Part shown: piece after piece, positions 43,200-44,432 of the stretch
How positions within the stretch are numbered: the stretch's first letter is position 1
Layout: every line of letters begins with the position of its first letter
Source of the DNA: an uncultured Clostridia bacterium
GTDB lineage: Bacteria > Bacillota > Clostridia > TANB77 > CAG-508
Direction of reading: 5' to 3'
DNA: 44,432 nt
Assembly: GCA_947642355.1 (NCBI GenBank)
Contig: CANRSD010000014.1
Coordinates: forward strand, 1 to 44,432
Translations under genes and position numbers: made by a program
The notes under the pieces: generated by a model
What the model was told of the DNA's origin: nothing
Databases searched by the model: none
What the model saw: the letters and a program-made list of their open reading frames with translations, nothing else

Positions 43200-44432
43200 T
43201 TATATATTTATATCTGTATAATATCCTCCTATTATTGTGCCAATTGTAAGCGAACCATTACCTCCTGCACCGACCATAAGCAGTATAATTTGGGCACGTT
43301 ACAGCTGCCCTTGCACCACCAGAAGTATTAAATTCATTAGAAATCTCTTTTGAATTAACAAAAATATTAACAGATCCCCCACCAGAAGAACCAGAAGCAA
43401 ATCCACAAGCATCTGCAACTGCAGTATAACCGGACAGAACCGAGTCGAATTTATAAGACCATTCCCATTTAATGTATAGCAAAACAAAACAAATAGTCCC
43501 CCTGTTCCTTTAGATGGATTACCAATCCCAGAAGTACCTCCACCAGGAGCAGCCCCTCCTGGACCGCCAACATCTGAACCAGCATTACCAACTGATCCAG
43601 CCCAGTTTCTAGAAGTAGAACCGACTAGCACCACCACTCCAAGAAGTTCCATTCCCCCCTCGTCCAGATTTAGTAGTTGCTGCACCAGTATGAGCCGCAT
43701 CTCCTGATCCACCACCACCAGTTCCACGTCTCTGACCAGAATAACCGATTAATGCCATTAGTATGCCACCAACCTCTACCACCACTTGAACACGTTACAG
43801 CACCTCCACCAGTTCCACCAACTTTAGGCACATACTCATATGTTCCCTCCAAGTTCTTAAACAAATATACATTTTGACCTTCTGCTTTTGCTCCTCTTGC
43901 TGTCATGCTAATTGTTCCATTATTAGAAATAGTTCCTGTACAATATATATACATTCCTTTGGGTCCACCATATCCACCGAGTACTTGCTACTGCCGTTAA
44001 TATTGTACCTTCTCCTATTTTTAAATCTCCTTCTACTTTTAATATTACTCCATTTTTCGCATATTCATTTGCTGTTGCTACATCATTTTGATTTCCTACT
44101 GAATATGTTTTTCCATCACTTGATACCTCTAAATCTGTTATTTCACTTATATCTGTTTCTACTTCATTTATTTTTACTTTTCCGTTTGCTCCGAAGCTCT
44201 GCACTTAGCTCTAAATCTCCATCTATTCTTACTACATTAAAATTATACACTTCCTCTTCATACAATGTATCTTCTGTTATACTGCTTTCAGTTGTTCCTT
44301 TTACTCTTATCATCTTTTTTCCGCCACTATCCATAGCTGCTATTCCACTCAATATATCGTCTCTTAGTGGTGCTGCGTTTGTTATTTCTTCACTTGTAAT
44401 TTTTATACTTCTTCCGATTACTTGCTTTTATT
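43200..44432 (-). CDS. Glycine-rich surface-type protein with eight +1 recoding sites (5' partial)
   Basis: The C-terminal about 407 residues of a large protein whose start lies beyond the window. Every reading frame is broken several times, but skipping the C at eight in-frame CGG codons gives one smooth polypeptide ending at TAA (43202-43200). Residues in order: TNAAPLRDDILSGIAAMDSG, then beta-rich Ser/Thr stretches (IDGDLELSAELGANGKVKINE), then long Gly/Ser-rich tracts (VGGTGGGAVTCSSGGRG, GGSGDAAHTGAATTKSGRGGNG, GGPGGAAPGGGTSG). The composition recalls glycine-rich adhesin or spore-surface domains, but I cannot name the family. Shifts follow AAT, CTT, ACT, AAT, AGT, ACT, GTC and GGT. The gene ends with a terminator and no sorting signal is visible. 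Confidence 0.85.
43270..43272 (-). other. In-frame CGG +1 recoding site 8 (surface protein)
   Basis: GGT-C-GGT. It joins NYTAYG to GAGGNGSLTIG and the natural stop 24 codons on. Confidence 0.88.
43430..43432 (-). other. In-frame CGG +1 recoding site 7 (surface protein)
   Basis: GTC-C-GGT, only three codons after site 6, and the sole site preceded by a C-ending codon. It joins STGSV to GYTAVADACGF. Confidence 0.85.
43440..43442 (-). other. In-frame CGG +1 recoding site 6 (surface protein)
   Basis: ACT-C-GGT. It joins NGLINST to GSV before site 7. Confidence 0.85.
43621..43623 (-). other. In-frame CGG +1 recoding site 5 (surface protein)
   Basis: AGT-C-GGT. It joins SWSGGAS to GSTSRNWAGSVGNAG. 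Confidence 0.88.
43745..43747 (-). other. In-frame CGG +1 recoding site 4 (surface protein)
   Basis: AAT-C-GGT. It joins HTNGIN to GYSGQRRGTGGGGSGD; the zero frame becomes Trp-rich and stops. Confidence 0.88.
43977..43979 (-). other. In-frame CGG +1 recoding site 3 (surface protein)
   Basis: ACT-C-GGT. It joins LTAVAST to GGYGGPKGMYIYCTGTI. Confidence 0.88.
44191..44193 (-). other. In-frame CGG +1 recoding site 2 (surface protein)
   Basis: CTT-C-GGA. It joins LELSAEL to GANGKVKINEVE. A second CGG eight bases on becomes out of frame (AAC-GGA) once the shift has occurred. Confidence 0.9.
44414..44416 (-). other. In-frame CGG +1 recoding site 1 (surface protein)
   Basis: AAT-C-GGA. It joins the window-edge residues IKASN to GRSIKITSEEITNAAPL. 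Confidence 0.85.

Noticed and set aside
43677-43877. Plus-strand Pro/His-rich open frame
   Set aside because: It is the antisense of the glycine-rich tract of the surface protein gene and has no start signals.
1210-44416. Reading the broken genes as pseudogenes
   Set aside because: All breaks are the same one-base event at CGG, catalytic motifs continue on both sides, essential genes are involved and no nonsense mutations, deletions or other indels were found.
1210-44416. Simple reassignment of CGG to another amino acid (Gln, Trp)
   Set aside because: A triplet reassignment keeps the reading frame, but here the frame must change by one base at every site.
1-44432. CRISPR array, tRNA, rRNA or riboswitch
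   Set aside because: No regularly spaced direct repeats, cloverleaf-like sequences, rRNA segments or recognisable aptamer motifs were seen by eye; covariance-model searches would be needed for certainty.

Overview
The window comes from a very AT-rich, spore-forming, Gram-positive bacterium of the class Clostridia, probably an uncultured gut lineage. The evidence is the sporulation genes (sigH, yunB, a SPOCS/DUF3794-LysM protein, veg, spoIIID, cwlD), a clostridial-type cell-wall gene cluster, rubrerythrin, AGGAGG ribosome binding sites and strong hairpin-plus-T terminators. Nearly every gene is on the minus strand; only an XRE regulator (197-430) and an aminoglycoside-phosphotransferase-like kinase (3711-4523) are on the plus strand. 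I saw no rRNA, tRNA or CRISPR array.

The main result is a recurring recoding signal. Twelve genes (ttcA-like, yunB, a tyrosine recombinase, topA, ftsW, mraY, a polysaccharide polymerase, an ECF sigma factor, a cation diffusion facilitator, a glucoamylase-family protein, the cyclic beta-1,2-glucan synthase and cwlD) and a glycine-rich surface protein cut by the window edge look broken. Every break is the same: an in-frame CGG codon where dropping the single C restores the conserved downstream reading frame, so NNN-C-GGN is read as NNN-Gly. I count 24 such sites: four in the glucan synthase, two in cwlD and eight in the surface protein. All 24 sit exactly at a codon boundary on the coding strand, 22 follow a codon ending in U, and I found no frameshift of any other kind. 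Elsewhere I found in-frame CGG only twice, in two genes that look foreign or accessory (16508-17143 and 41441-42220). The best reading is that CGG has no normal Arg decoding in this organism and acts as an efficient +1 frameshift signal, or that CGGN is read as a four-base Gly codon. CDS coordinates here span the whole recoded gene, and protein lengths assume the recoding.

Layout. 1-455: divergent promoter with palindromic operators and an XRE regulator. 451-7625: sigH, ttcA/tcdA, a CmpB-like membrane protein, the plus-strand kinase, then yunB, SPOCS-LysM, veg and spoIIID. 7796-9375: tyrosine recombinase and rubrerythrin. 9451-16327: murE-mraY-ftsW-murG-topA, one operon for peptidoglycan precursor synthesis, septal polymerisation and DNA topology. 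16508-19161: an accessory island with a higher-GC orphan gene and an RloA/RloB (AbiL-like) defence pair. 19334-28543: a MazG protein and a surface-polysaccharide locus (cytidylyltransferase-oxidoreductase fusion, GT61, Wzx flippase, TagF-like polymerase, Wzy-like polymerase, GT2, acetyltransferase, GT4). 28714-30972: ECF sigma factor with a membrane partner, and a cation exporter. 31056-41259: a glucan locus with a glucoamylase-family protein, an OmpR-type response regulator and a 2,666-residue cyclic beta-1,2-glucan synthase. 41441-44432: a secreted orphan protein, cwlD and the glycine-rich surface protein.

Product names rest on motif recognition, not database searches. The recoding pattern is read directly from the sequence; its mechanism is inference.
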